Origin: Proteiniclasticum sediminis | Lineage (GTDB): Bacteria; Bacillota; Clostridia; Clostridiales; Clostridiaceae | Length of the DNA stretch: 64,000 bases | Assembly (NCBI RefSeq): GCF_018128025.1 | Contig: NZ_JAGSCS010000007.1 | Location: forward strand, 62,001 to 126,000 | Direction: 5' to 3' | Shown here: piece by piece, positions 34,691 to 43,988 of the stretch | Numbering within the stretch: position 1 is the first letter of the stretch | How the letters are laid out: the number at the start of each line of letters is the position of its first letter | The notes under the pieces: model-generated | The model's database searches: none | Told to the model about the DNA's origin: nothing | What the model saw: only the letters and a program-made list of their open reading frames with translations | Translations under genes and position numbers: made by a program

Positions 34691-35146
34691 TATATTAACC
34701 CAGAAGAGTTGGCTGAAATTTGGCATATTCTTCACCCAAAAATCCAGCTGAAGCTGATATCCCATAGGAACCTCATCAGAAGATTCAAAACTTCGATGGA
34801 TTGCTTTCTTCGGAATATGATATTCGAGCCTTAGGTTTCGCACATATTGGCTTACCGTTCGCGGGGAGACATCTAACGTTCCATAATGATCTATCAACCA
34901 ATCATTAACTTGTGCAGCTGTCATATTTGGATATGTCTGTAACCAGTCAAAGACCACCGGCTTCAATTTTACATGCGCGCTTAACTATCGGATGGCGACT
35001 ACATTATCCATGTAATCATCTAAGGTCATCTTTCGATACTTTGATACTGTCTTCTGGTAAATCCGGAGTATCTTTGTAGTCTGTCTTTCCGTAAACCCCT
35101 TCTGCACTAGTTGCTTAATCTTACTGTACATTTCTATCTCCTTCAT
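34664..35146 (-). pseudogene. IS21-family transposase IstA fragment
   Basis: The start MKEIEMYSKIKQLVQKGFTE and HTH region are normal, then codon 54 is TAG (34985-34987). The same frame continues with YPNMTAAQVNDWLIDHYGTL and SFESSDEVPMGYQLQLDFW, typical of IstA just before the DDE core. The frame ends at 34664 where the sequence becomes unrelated, so the catalytic core and istB are missing. AGGAGGTATTACTAG precedes the ATG. Repeated AGTGGTATA motifs at about 35225-35275 look like the IS end. Confidence 0.75.
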
Positions 35147-36043
35147 CTAGTAATACCTCCTGAAAGCCATATATCATAGAGGTTATCACACAATTGATCA
35201 GAAATGGCTCCCTTCCTGCCATGAAGTGGTATAATTCGTGGTAGAAACTGGTGACTTTTTAGTGTCCAAAAGTGGTATACTTTATTTTATTATTTACACT
35301 ACCATTGCGCTGCTTCTTGATGATCCCAATCCATTTCACCTTCAATAGTTCGTGACAGGCTTGTTTCATTGTGGCCAATTCATGTCCTCTCCTTACTTAC
35401 GGCTTTAACCTTGGCTATGCATGCTTAGCGGAGACTAAAACCGATTTATAGAAAAGAATATCTCACGGTTCTACGCTGCATAGAATCCGTTCTTTTAATG
35501 ACCGCTTACGTTCGACAAAACAGGATCTGACAAAAAAATCTGAAATAATCGGACAAAAAAATCACCCTTGATCTGACTTGAAACAAGTCTTATCAAGGGT
35601 TAACTCCTTTTAAAACCTAAACTTAGGAGTGATACCGGCGGCCGTGAGGTCGCCTTCTGTTTTCTCTCTTCTAAAATTATCCCATACTTCCCTCGATGAG
35701 TACACCCATCCGATTAAAGACCGCTTACTCTTAAACCACTGATTTTAAATGGTTTGTGAGGTTTTTTCTCTTATATACTGTAAAAGTCGGGGGAAATTGA
35801 GTATTCCGTTGAATTTGAGCTACTTCAATTAGGTGGCTATTATGAATCGGTATAACCAAAAATCAATCAATACTTCAATGAAACTACTTTACAGTGCTCA
35901 ATAATTGAATTCATTCCAGTTAATTTTAGACATAACAGGTGAAGATAAGTATCATTAGTTTTCTGCCATAAAATTTTGACACTATCTAACTTGATGAAAC
36001 TATTTACTGCATCACTAGCGTTCTGCGATATCTCCATCATGCC
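35147..36043. other. Gene-free stretch with IS end, remnants and a terminator
   Basis: Contains the probable IS21 terminus (to about 35290). A short minus-strand remnant (reading MKQACHELLKVKWIGIIKKQ, 35300-35390) is unassigned. A direct repeat GACCGCTTAC occurs near 35503 and 35720, and a minus-strand terminator follows. No intact gene is supported. Confidence 0.5.
35554..35600 (-). terminator. Minus-strand terminator downstream of the R-M operon
   Basis: ACCCTTGAT / ATCAAGGGT arms with inner GACTTG / CAAGTC and an eight-base A/T tract reading as a U-run on the minus strand. Confidence 0.65.
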
Positions 36044-37084
36044 CTATTCCATCTCTTTAACTTTATCTTCGATAAAATTAATCTCATTTTGATCGAGGCC
36101 ATATTTTTTGTAAAGCTGCTGGTCGATTGACTTAATGGATTGAGTCCAGTCAATATCCGAGTTTGGTGTGAAGTCCTGCAGTGGGACATACTTCCATTTA
36201 GCAGCAGGATTATGTTGAGTCACCTTTAAAACACCTAGCATAGTCCTCGCAAACTTCGATTTAATGTATTTCATAGTGTTTTCTGCTTCAAGTTGCACAT
36301 CATATTTACCTACTGACAAGAATGTTTGAGTAAACCCGATTAGGGGTTCTCCGATTAGGGGTTCTCCGATTAGGGGTGTAGACAATACCTCGCCTATCGC
36401 ACCAGTTCCATTTGCATTTGGCAATATAACTCTCCATTTATCAAATCCAATTGGTTCATTTACATAATCTTTACGAATCCAACGATAAACTCGTTCACCC
36501 TTGTATCGTCCAAGCATAGAAATGTATTCGTAATCATCCTCAGGTTTTTCTGCAAAAAATAAAATATTGTCTAACGTGCCAAACACCCCTGTGCTAATAT
36601 CAAACTGATGGCTAGCTGGCAAAATGGTAGAAACTTCAGGATAGTCTTCATGCATCTTTTGAGTAAATCGGTAGATCCCTTGTCCAGTAATTATGGTATC
36701 TAAAGTCTCTTGAGTTAACGGTACAACTTTGTGAATGATGGAGTTCAGTTCTTCAAAGTTAGTAAATGTTCCAATTTCCCCAAATTGTTTGCCTCCGTCT
36801 CTTAACAATACTGCAACCCCACCCTTTATGTCCGTGCTGGGAAAGACCTTTGCTGAGTTTTGTTCATAGTATACAACTTTTAGATGCTTATCAGTAAGCA
36901 TTTTATTATTCCAATTTTTATCAGTACTACCGGCATTAAACAAAAACCTCGCTGGTGAAATAAGACAATATTTCGATCCAACTTTTTCTGCTAAATCATA
37001 AAAATAGTTATAAATAGCATCATCTCGCGTATCTTCACGACTTTCTTGATATGGTGGATTCCCCACCACTACGTCAAATTTCAT
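36044..37084 (-). CDS. Eco57I-type N6-adenine methyltransferase, C-terminal half with specificity region
   Basis: 346 aa starting MKFDVVVGNPPYQES: the catalytic NPPY motif is only nine residues from the N-terminus. It therefore lacks motif I, which is instead at the end of the preceding gene (VDLYIKSGLYITEI). The rest resembles the later MTase motifs (KYCLISPARFLFNAG, GGVAVLLRD) and a target-recognition region. The start overlaps the previous stop by one base (TAATG). The two polypeptides probably assemble one methylase, or this is a split of a once-fused type IIG/ISP-like enzyme. A 15-bp tandem repeat encodes PLIGE repeats at about residue 240. Visibly AT-rich, likely acquired. Confidence 0.8.
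   Translation of the reverse strand: MKFDVVVGNPPYQESREDTRDDAIYNYFYDLAEKVGSKYCLISPARFLFNAGSTDKNWNNKMLTDKHLKVVYYEQNSAKVFPSTDIKGGVAVLLRDGGKQFGEIGTFTNFEELNSIIHKVVPLTQETLDTIITGQGIYRFTQKMHEDYPEVSTILPASHQFDISTGVFGTLDNILFFAEKPEDDYEYISMLGRYKGERVYRWIRKDYVNEPIGFDKWRVILPNANGTGAIGEVLSTPLIGEPLIGEPLIGFTQTFLSVGKYDVQLEAENTMKYIKSKFARTMLGVLKVTQHNPAAKWKYVPLQDFTPNSDIDWTQSIKSIDQQLYKKYGLDQNEINFIEDKVKEME
36338..36377. repeat. 15-bp tandem repeat, 2.7 copies, inside the methyltransferase gene
   Basis: Unit GATTAGGGGTTCTCC at 36338-36352 and 36353-36367, then a partial third copy. On the coding strand it encodes PLIGE repeats (STPLIGEPLIGEPLIGF). A unit of five codons keeps the frame when copies are gained or lost. 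Confidence 0.9.
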
Positions 37085-40000
37085 TAGTTCTTACCTCCAA
37101 ACAAATCATCACATTTATCTTCAAAACTCATACCTGCTTCACCACGAGCAAAAGGCGTTGTATCGAGATAAACAACATGTGAGTCATCAATATTCTTAGC
37201 TTTTTCATCAAAGCCAAAAATAAAGTTACGTGCAATATTATAGATGATTTCACTTGGCGCAAAACCATAAACTTGATGTTCTAGGATATGTTTCAAGCGC
37301 TCATTTTCATCTGGAATTTTATCTTCAAGCCCAACATATAACCGCTTTACTATCTCAGTGATATAAAGGCCGGACTTGATATACAAGTCCACAAAAATTT
37401 TATCGGGATTTGTAAAATCTTCCGGGCTTTCTTCCTGCAACTTATCAATCATCATCTTCACAACTTTCTTCGGCGTAAAGATTTGGTTGGTTTGTTGCGG
37501 TGGAATGTAGTCAAAGATATCCTCTTCTTGACTTTCATCAAAATAGTTGGCAAGTTCTGTACGTTTTCTCAAGAATTCTTGGATGGACTCGTCAAATACC
37601 ACAGCATCAAAAAAATTGTAAGTGTCACGTAATGTTCTAAATTGCTCCAAAGTGATGCCTGTTACTTCCTTGAAGACTTCATCTTTGATAGTTACATCAA
37701 ATGACGCCAGTGTTGTTGATGGTTCACCGTAACCCATTAAGAATGATGGAATCGTTCTCGCAAAACCTCGTAAACGAGCACGTACGTCATCTTCTACTGT
37801 ATTTTTCTTCTTGTTTTCAGCTATCTTTAAGATAGTTTCAGTTGATTGTTTTATCAATTCTTTGGTTTTCGTCTCAACCGTTGTAGCAACTTCATTCTTG
37901 AAATCATCCTCGATTTGTTGTTTCTTAACTTCATAAGCAACCTTAGCTTCTGCCACTTTAGCTTCATCATGGTGACTTTCTGCCACTATGTTCTTATATT
38001 CAACTTCTGCTTCGGCATGTTTGATTTCAGCTTTCTTTTGAACTACTTCTACTTCACGAGCAATCACATGGGCACTTTGTTGCACAACTTGCTCAGCCGC
38101 TTTTGCAGTCAAGCCATTTTCTTTAGCCAAGTCTTTTACCGTTTCTTGCGTATTTTGCTTGAAGGTAGTTGCAACGACATTTGATAAGTTCTTTACTGCT
38201 TGATTAGTTGCTTCTTCAACAGTTGACTGGATGTCCGCATATACCTTTTCACCAAAATGAGCATTTGTTTGAGCTACAACAATATCTTGCTCAACGATTG
38301 CTTCACCATTGTTATCCACATGGACATTTTTTGTATCAATTGGATTATCTGTCTTACGTGGTACTGTTTTCCCAACGTCAACAGGATTTAATTGTTCTAG
38401 TATTTCACGAGCATGGGATGATGAAAAGATACCTGAAATATTTTGGAATAATAGGTTTGACATAAAACCACGTCGAACGACTTCTTGTGCTTTGATAGCT
38501 TTCGGAATCGTTAACACTTGGTTTACATCAAGTTCAACCATTTTTCCTTCATTGTCTTCCGCAATAACTGGGAAGAAGTTCAATAGCGTCCGAATGTTAT
38601 CTTTACGGTCGTCAGTTGTTCCGCCACCATTAGTAGTCTTACTTGATAAGTTATTGGCAAACTCATCATAAATCATAAGCGTGCGTTCTGGAGCAAAGTC
38701 AAAAACATAGGCGTTTTCTTTTTGATGCCATTCGCCATCAATTTCATACTCCCAAGTGTTTTGTGCACGGAAGGCTGCCTGCATATAAAGACTTGGTGAT
38801 TTCATGTTGGAAAGCATCAAAACTCCAGTCCACTCAGGTACCGTTACACCCGTGGTTAACTGCCCGACAGACAACGTGATAGTTTTATCATGAGTTGCAA
38901 TTGCTTCTTTCACTCGGTCAAGTGATTTTTGATTGATGGTTTGGTCATCATCACTCGCACGGCCATCCCCAGCGGCTAAGATAATTTCATAGTTTTTAAA
39001 AACTGGATGATCTTTAAGTAATTTTTGCAAGGCTTTAGCACTGGCTACACGATTTAAAAGCCAGAAAGTATGTTTTAACTCATCACGGAGTTCTTTTGTT
39101 GAGAATGGGTATTTTTCATTATGAGAAAGAGAATCCAACCACTTCTTGATATCCGCCTCATGCACAAATTTCCCATTATCATTGGTCTCAAAAAATTCGT
39201 TCAAGTCAAAAGCAAAATCGATATTCTCACCATCAATCTCAGCACCTTTGTTGACTTCATCTGTAATCATTTGACTCATTTGATAAGAGAACATACTCAA
39301 GCGTGGCAATTTTTCGTAAGGATTGTTTTCCTCAGGTCTATCCCAGTTAGCTTTGGCTTCTTGCTCATCAGCGTAAGTCCAGTTATAGATTTGATTTTGC
39401 TTAAATTTTCCAGAAGCTACTGCTTTAAATGGTGTACCGGATAAGTTAAGCGTTAAATCACGATTGATGTTTTCAAAGGCAATATCAGTTTTGAACGTAT
39501 CAACCCCTTCGTGTGATTCATCGATAACTAATAGGTCCCAATGTAAGTCTTTGACCCATTTTAGCTTATCATGACCACCGCCAAATGAAATTGCACCTTT
39601 TAAATCTTGTAGCGAAATAAAAGCAAGTATTCGGTCTTTGCCACCAGTTATCATTTGTTTAGTAAACTCATCACGATCAATTACTGGACGGTCTTTTAAA
39701 GAGTCACTTGTCGACACAAAGACATAATCGGTTTGCCAAGCAATAAATTTTTGGAAATCATCAAACCATGAATTGGCAATTGCAGGACGGTTTGTCACCA
39801 CAAGCACGTTTTTGGCATCCAGTTTACAAGCCAAATCATAAGTGGCTAGCGTCTTGCCAAAACGTGGCTTAGCATTCCAAAGGTACTCCCCATTCTTATG
39901 ATTTTTTGCATAATCAAGCGTCTGTGACACCGCTGCTTCTTGTTCAGCACGCAATTGATAAGTCAACTCTTCTTTCACTTGACTACGCTCATTATTCCGA

Positions 40001-40347
40001 AAATCATTAAAGTCAGCATGTGCTTTTTCTGGTGTGCCATTATAGAAAAACCATTCAGTATTTGATCGTTGTTCAACATTTTTGTACTTACGCAAATAAG
40101 CATGGAGCTGTTTGTCTTTAAACCAATCGTCAGATGTACTGAACTTTGCCGGTTCTGACCACAATTTTAAATAACCTAAATTGATTGCAGCAGTCTTCGT
40201 TTGCTCCTTGATGCGATCATCCACATTTTTACGCTCTGTATAACCAATCTTAATCCAGCCTTCATTGTCTGGAATAGTTGGTAACGTATAAGCGTAAATC
40301 TGCGGATAAATCATTTTAGTCGTTTTGATAACCGTACTATCACTCAT
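37084..40347 (-). CDS. GIY-YIG / SF2 helicase / N-terminal methyltransferase restriction protein
   Basis: 1087 aa. Residues about 15-100 form a GIY-YIG-like (T5orf172) nuclease domain (QIYAYTLP...GWIKIGYTERKNVDDRI). A superfamily 2 helicase follows with Walker A NAKPRFGKTLA (about 159), DESHEG (about 279) and LSGTPF. Residues about 650-830 are an Ala/Glu/Lys-rich coiled coil. From about 955 the sequence enters an N6-methyltransferase (FTPKKVVKMMIDKL) with motif I as VDLYIKSGLY, then stops just before NPPY, which is in the next gene. The domain order recalls single-chain ISP-type enzymes such as LlaGI with a different nuclease. ATGA overlap with the upstream gene shows coupling. Confidence 0.82.
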   Translation of the reverse strand: MSDSTVIKTTKMIYPQIYAYTLPTIPDNEGWIKIGYTERKNVDDRIKEQTKTAAINLGYLKLWSEPAKFSTSDDWFKDKQLHAYLRKYKNVEQRSNTEWFFYNGTPEKAHADFNDFRNNERSQVKEELTYQLRAEQEAAVSQTLDYAKNHKNGEYLWNAKPRFGKTLATYDLACKLDAKNVLVVTNRPAIANSWFDDFQKFIAWQTDYVFVSTSDSLKDRPVIDRDEFTKQMITGGKDRILAFISLQDLKGAISFGGGHDKLKWVKDLHWDLLVIDESHEGVDTFKTDIAFENINRDLTLNLSGTPFKAVASGKFKQNQIYNWTYADEQEAKANWDRPEENNPYEKLPRLSMFSYQMSQMITDEVNKGAEIDGENIDFAFDLNEFFETNDNGKFVHEADIKKWLDSLSHNEKYPFSTKELRDELKHTFWLLNRVASAKALQKLLKDHPVFKNYEIILAAGDGRASDDDQTINQKSLDRVKEAIATHDKTITLSVGQLTTGVTVPEWTGVLMLSNMKSPSLYMQAAFRAQNTWEYEIDGEWHQKENAYVFDFAPERTLMIYDEFANNLSSKTTNGGGTTDDRKDNIRTLLNFFPVIAEDNEGKMVELDVNQVLTIPKAIKAQEVVRRGFMSNLLFQNISGIFSSSHAREILEQLNPVDVGKTVPRKTDNPIDTKNVHVDNNGEAIVEQDIVVAQTNAHFGEKVYADIQSTVEEATNQAVKNLSNVVATTFKQNTQETVKDLAKENGLTAKAAEQVVQQSAHVIAREVEVVQKKAEIKHAEAEVEYKNIVAESHHDEAKVAEAKVAYEVKKQQIEDDFKNEVATTVETKTKELIKQSTETILKIAENKKKNTVEDDVRARLRGFARTIPSFLMGYGEPSTTLASFDVTIKDEVFKEVTGITLEQFRTLRDTYNFFDAVVFDESIQEFLRKRTELANYFDESQEEDIFDYIPPQQTNQIFTPKKVVKMMIDKLQEESPEDFTNPDKIFVDLYIKSGLYITEIVKRLYVGLEDKIPDENERLKHILEHQVYGFAPSEIIYNIARNFIFGFDEKAKNIDDSHVVYLDTTPFARGEAGMSFEDKCDDLFGGKN

Positions 40348-41297
40348 ATCAACTTAACTCCTTTATCAAAGAATTCCATTTTATTTATACCCCAGTTCAT
40401 CACTTTCACGCGCTTACCTGGTATAATATGCCATTGTTCTTCTGGTTCCTCATCATCAAATAGTGATATTTGAACCTCAACTATTTTTTCTCGTTTTTCA
40501 GTTAGTGGAATGATGCATTTCAAACCGTCCATTTGGAAAACATTGTAACTGATAATTTCAGCAATATCTTCGAATAAACCGTAAAGCGGTTCTTCTAACC
40601 ATTTAGCAAAATAGTAGTCACGATAGGTGTAGAGCAAATTTTCACGAGCAAGCAGTAATGAGTCGCCGTTCCACTCGAATCCATAGCTTGATTTATACGC
40701 TTCTACCACCAAACGCTGCCATTCTGCTTTATCGACCACTTCTTCATTGATGCGTTTCAGTTTTCGGTCGACGAAACCAACACGTTCATTCAATGGCAAG
40801 ATTACACCAGTTTCCATATCATAGCGAGTTGCCATATATGGGGCTTCCCCACAGGTGATTTCTAACCATGTTCGTTTGACATAGGTTTCTAAATCGTCAT
40901 TTAGATAATCCTTATCAACCGCATCATTTTGTTTTTTCACAATCCAAGTTGGTGTAAACACTTCCGCCTTTGACTTAGTGCGCTCTTTTTGCATCTCTTT
41001 TGATTTCAATGCACGTGGTTTTATGATTTGTCCCATTTGCCCCGTCACTAATTCAGGTCGCATTTGAGCTGTAGCTGCATAAACTTTATAGCCATGCTGG
41101 ATATAGTTTTCATTTGCCCATATGATGTTCTTCTTCGTCTTTGGTGTGGATATTGTTCGATCCATCAAGAGAATCTCTAGTATACCTGGCATTTTTTCAC
41201 GTAAGGAATTCTCAAGAATGTCAGTTGAGCTACATTCATCAGTATTCTTTTCTTTATCTTCTTCAGTTGGTTTCATCATAATCTCGGCTACTAACAA
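40344..41297 (-). CDS. Restriction-modification accessory protein with methyltransferase-like fold
   Basis: 317 aa from TTG 41297, chosen because GGGAGGAGG lies 7 bases before it; ATG 41327 has no binding site. It contains KAEVFTPTWIVKKQND and TWLEITCGEAPYMATRYD, which look like the N-terminal helix and a degenerate motif I of N6-adenine methyltransferases (ITCGEAPY instead of DPACGSG). It has no NPPY. Homologues annotated as restriction subunit M accompany helicase-methylase proteins in lactic-acid bacteria. Its C-terminal ISLFDDEEPEEQWHIIPGKRVKVMNWG is family-typical. It may be a DNA-binding or assembly subunit. Overlaps the next gene by four bases. Confidence 0.65.
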   Translation of the reverse strand: MLVAEIMMKPTEEDKEKNTDECSSTDILENSLREKMPGILEILLMDRTISTPKTKKNIIWANENYIQHGYKVYAATAQMRPELVTGQMGQIIKPRALKSKEMQKERTKSKAEVFTPTWIVKKQNDAVDKDYLNDDLETYVKRTWLEITCGEAPYMATRYDMETGVILPLNERVGFVDRKLKRINEEVVDKAEWQRLVVEAYKSSYGFEWNGDSLLLARENLLYTYRDYYFAKWLEEPLYGLFEDIAEIISYNVFQMDGLKCIIPLTEKREKIVEVQISLFDDEEPEEQWHIIPGKRVKVMNWGINKMEFFDKGVKLI

Positions 41298-41329
41298 ATA
41301 GCTGCCTCCTCCCGTTTTAGATCTCATCG

Positions 41330-41527
41330 TTATTCTGACCCAATGATCTCGCTAATATCAACGACTAAAGCAATAGCTATTTTCATGAGCATCTCAATTG
41401 CCACTGGTTCGTTCTTCCCCATTTTTGCAATGAAGTTACTACTCACTCCCACAGCTTCCTTGAGCTGAGTTTTATTCATTTCCTTGTCAATTAATATTTT
41501 CCATAGACTTATATAAGTGATATCCAT
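41330..41527 (-). CDS. Small XRE helix-turn-helix protein, probable R-M controller
   Basis: 65 aa, one XRE domain (LWKILIDKEMNKTQLKEAVGVSSNFIAKMGKNEPVAIEMLMKIAIAL). It lies first in the R-M operon, 32 bases before the likely TTG start of the next gene. Its size and place match controller (C) proteins that delay restriction until methylation is complete. GGAGATACGA precedes the ATG. A CATCATATGATG palindrome upstream is a plausible binding site. Confidence 0.8.
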   Translation of the reverse strand: MDITYISLWKILIDKEMNKTQLKEAVGVSSNFIAKMGKNEPVAIEMLMKIAIALVVDISEIIGSE

Positions 41528-41572
41528 TCGTATCTCCTAACATAACATTGAATACTTAAAATTCATTAGTTA

Positions 41573-41584
41573 CATCATATGATG
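41573..41584. promoter_or_regulatory. Palindrome upstream of the controller gene
   Basis: CATCATATGATG, a perfect 12-base palindrome 46 bases before the start of the small XRE gene. Possible C-box-like operator. Confidence 0.4.
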
Positions 41585-42287
41585 GTAAATCAAGATTTTC
41601 TGTATTTATCAAAATTTTTTGGAGTTTCTTAAATCAATCACACTGTTGTAAAATCCCACATAAAATAAGAAAGCATGGTCCACGCCAGTTCCTTAAATCT
41701 CATTATCTCAATATATCGCCATTTATTCAATAAACGACATCCAACACTTTCTTGAATAGGGAAATAGACAAAAAAGAAGCAAAAGGAGAAGGTCATCCAA
41801 AGGGTTGCCGAAAGCAACTACTGTCTCTCACTTTTTGCCATGATTTGTTCCCTTTCTCCCAATTGCTTCTCCTGCTTCACAATCCTTTTGTTCTTTCTTG
41901 TTGGATCGTACTACATCCAACGTTACAGGCACAGACCCCCAAAATGCCCTATGACAATTTCTGCAATTCTGCTTGTGAAAACACATAAAAACCATGTCAT
42001 TTATGATACGATTCACCGTACCACAAGTAAGGGCATATGTTTTTAGAGCAAACAATAAAGTGCATAGATCAATATATGGAAATAGAAATTATTTAGAAAA
42101 ATAAGTAGATGCTTTATATATTTACATTGTCTGGGACAAACTGTATAAAAATGTAAACAATAGTGGTTCTGATACCTAAAAGGATCTGAAGATGAATAAC
42201 CCTAAATAATTTTCCGAAAGTGACCCATCAGCCTGAATAGTCCTTTGGAGAGCAAGGCATAATACTCTTGAAAAGGAGTGTGAGGCC
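41585..42287. other. Gene-free right edge of the island
   Basis: AT-rich sequence to about 42200 with no convincing reading frame. An inverted repeat with ATTTACAT and ATGTAAAC arms lies near 42118-42167. The transition back to host-like sequence is just before the DUF960 gene. No integrase, tRNA or direct repeat marking the edge was found. Confidence 0.5.
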
Positions 42288-42590
42288 ATGTCTCGTGTGA
42301 ATTTCAGCCACCGCTATGTTACCCAGGGGGTAAACCGACAGCTTTCTCTCGATTTGCAGCTGATGCTCTGGTCCATGATCGATGACACTGCGTATCCCCG
42401 GGATGAACTCCAGGTGTTTCAGCTGAAAACCCTGGAAGAGACGGGGATTCTCATCCGGCATACCCAGGAAGAACCGGCGTATGAGAAACATGTTATTTTC
42501 AAGTTTCCCTCCCCATGGGCACTGGATGACCGTATTTTTGTTGTGGACAATGGGGAATATACGGTGATGATGCTGTCCAGTGAGTATTAG
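42288..42590 (+). CDS. DUF960 family protein
   Basis: 100-aa protein matching DUF960: RYVTQGVNRQLSLDLQLMLWSMID, then DELQVFQLKTLEETG. These small Firmicute proteins have unknown function. AAAGGAGTGTGAGGCC precedes the ATG. Monocistronic, closed by a hairpin that also occurs elsewhere in the window. Confidence 0.85.
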   Translation: MSRVNFSHRYVTQGVNRQLSLDLQLMLWSMIDDTAYPRDELQVFQLKTLEETGILIRHTQEEPAYEKHVIFKFPSPWALDDRIFVVDNGEYTVMMLSSEY

Positions 42591-42625
42591 GCGAAGAACT
42601 GGCCAGGAACCGGCTGAGGCTAAAT

Positions 42626-42674
42626 AAAGTCCGTCCTTTTTTCAGGGTGAATCCCCGAAGAAAGGACGGACTTT
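42626..42674. repeat. 49-base hairpin element, copy 1 (terminator of DUF960 gene)
   Basis: Arms AAAGTCCGTCCTTT / AAAGGACGGACTTT around a 21-base loop. It is identical to the copy at 50205-50253 except for one loop base. It acts as a terminator by position. Confidence 0.85.
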
Positions 42675-42755
42675 GTCGTATGCGTCAATGAATTATATTG
42701 CCCCTTACTTTATCCGCTGATTCCCGGTGGGTTTGGGGAGAGTTTGGAAGCGGAA

Positions 42756-43976
42756 CTAACGGGCTTCCTCCTCCATGGAGGGAAAACGTTCCTGGATGCT
42801 CATCTTGATGGTCTCATAGAGGTGGGAGATGGAAGGCTTGGTGACCAGGGTCCCCGTCAGACAGATGGGGCTCTTTTTCTGATGCTCCACCAGCTGAAGG
42901 TAGAAATCCTCCCGGAGATTCGTGGATTTCAGATGCGGGAAGATATACCACTGCTTAGCCATAATGAGATGCTTGATTCGGATGCCTGCTTTTTTGAGAT
43001 CTTCCGTTATCTTTTCCACCAGATCTTTCTGAAGAATACCATAGGTATAGGCCACAAGAATGGTTTTGTCCTTGTCCTTATAGACATTGAAAAACTGAAG
43101 GCAGCCTTTCTTCCCCGCGTTGGCTTTATAGTAGGTGGTCACGACATTCTTGTTCTCCACTTCATAAACGCAGGTCACATAAGGATTGGTGTCGATCTTT
43201 TTCATCAGCTCATTGTAGAGCGCGTCCTTCAGCACATCCTTAGGAAGCTTAGTGGTCACCAGTACCTGATCATAAAATGCAGAGTCAAAATCCGTATCGA
43301 GGCGAACTCCGCTTAAATGGGGCTCCACGTTCTTCACCTCAGCCCCATAGCGGATGTCCTTCAGGTTGGTGCAGAGCTTTTCCATGAGATCGCTCATCCC
43401 CTGATTCACAAAGAGGAGTTTGTCTCCCTGGATGATGGCTTTTATCGTTTTGGGATCAAAGGTGTGGAGAGCATAGTAGGCAGGAACCTCTTCGATGGCT
43501 CCAAAGCCGTAGGCAGACAGATGGGGAGCGATGACCTGCTTCATCATGGGAAGTTGGTTATCTTCCAAATACGTGGAAAGAGGGATCTTCAGATCTCCGA
43601 AATGTCCATAGAAAGACGAAGCCCCCTGGCCAAAATGAGCGCTGTACAGCGCTTCATAACGGGGGAGCTCCACCGTGAGTCTTTTGACCTCCTCATGGCT
43701 TAGTAGCTCCACTTTCTGGTGGTGCTCATTGAGAAAATTGCGATAGGTGAACCGCTCGGAGTAGGGCATCCCCAGCTCAAGAAGCAGCTCTTTCAGATGA
43801 GGTGAAAAAGCTGCGGCGGTTCCGATTTCCACCGTGAGACCCTGACACAAGAGCGTTCTGCAGTGTCCGCCCAGGTGGGTTTCTTTTTCATAGAGGGTGA
43901 CCGGGATATCTTTTTTCTCCAGAAGATACGCAGCGAGAAGCCCGCTGAATCCTCCACCGATGATGGCAACATGCAT
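42756..43976 (-). CDS. FAD-dependent amine-oxidase-like oxidoreductase
   Basis: 406-aa flavoprotein with N-terminal Rossmann motif IIGGGFSGLLAAYLLEKKDIPVTLYEK and the GGHCRT motif of amine oxidase/desaturase-type enzymes. The C-terminal FAD part shows ICLTGTLVTKPSISHLYETIK. Substrate unknown; relatives act on carotenoids, amines or porphyrins. GGAGAATCTGTT precedes the ATG. It is the second gene after a transposase-derived protein, 12 bases apart, which is an unusual partnership. Confidence 0.82.
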   Translation of the reverse strand: MHVAIIGGGFSGLLAAYLLEKKDIPVTLYEKETHLGGHCRTLLCQGLTVEIGTAAAFSPHLKELLLELGMPYSERFTYRNFLNEHHQKVELLSHEEVKRLTVELPRYEALYSAHFGQGASSFYGHFGDLKIPLSTYLEDNQLPMMKQVIAPHLSAYGFGAIEEVPAYYALHTFDPKTIKAIIQGDKLLFVNQGMSDLMEKLCTNLKDIRYGAEVKNVEPHLSGVRLDTDFDSAFYDQVLVTTKLPKDVLKDALYNELMKKIDTNPYVTCVYEVENKNVVTTYYKANAGKKGCLQFFNVYKDKDKTILVAYTYGILQKDLVEKITEDLKKAGIRIKHLIMAKQWYIFPHLKSTNLREDFYLQLVEHQKKSPICLTGTLVTKPSISHLYETIKMSIQERFPSMEEEAR

Positions 43977-43988
43977 AACAGATTCTCC

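Noticed and set aside
36338-36377. CRISPR-like array
   Set aside because: Directly adjoining 15-base units without spacers, inside a coding region.
41828-42055. 75-codon minus-strand frame with several Cys and His residues
   Set aside because: No RBS, no known pattern and AT-rich decayed surroundings.
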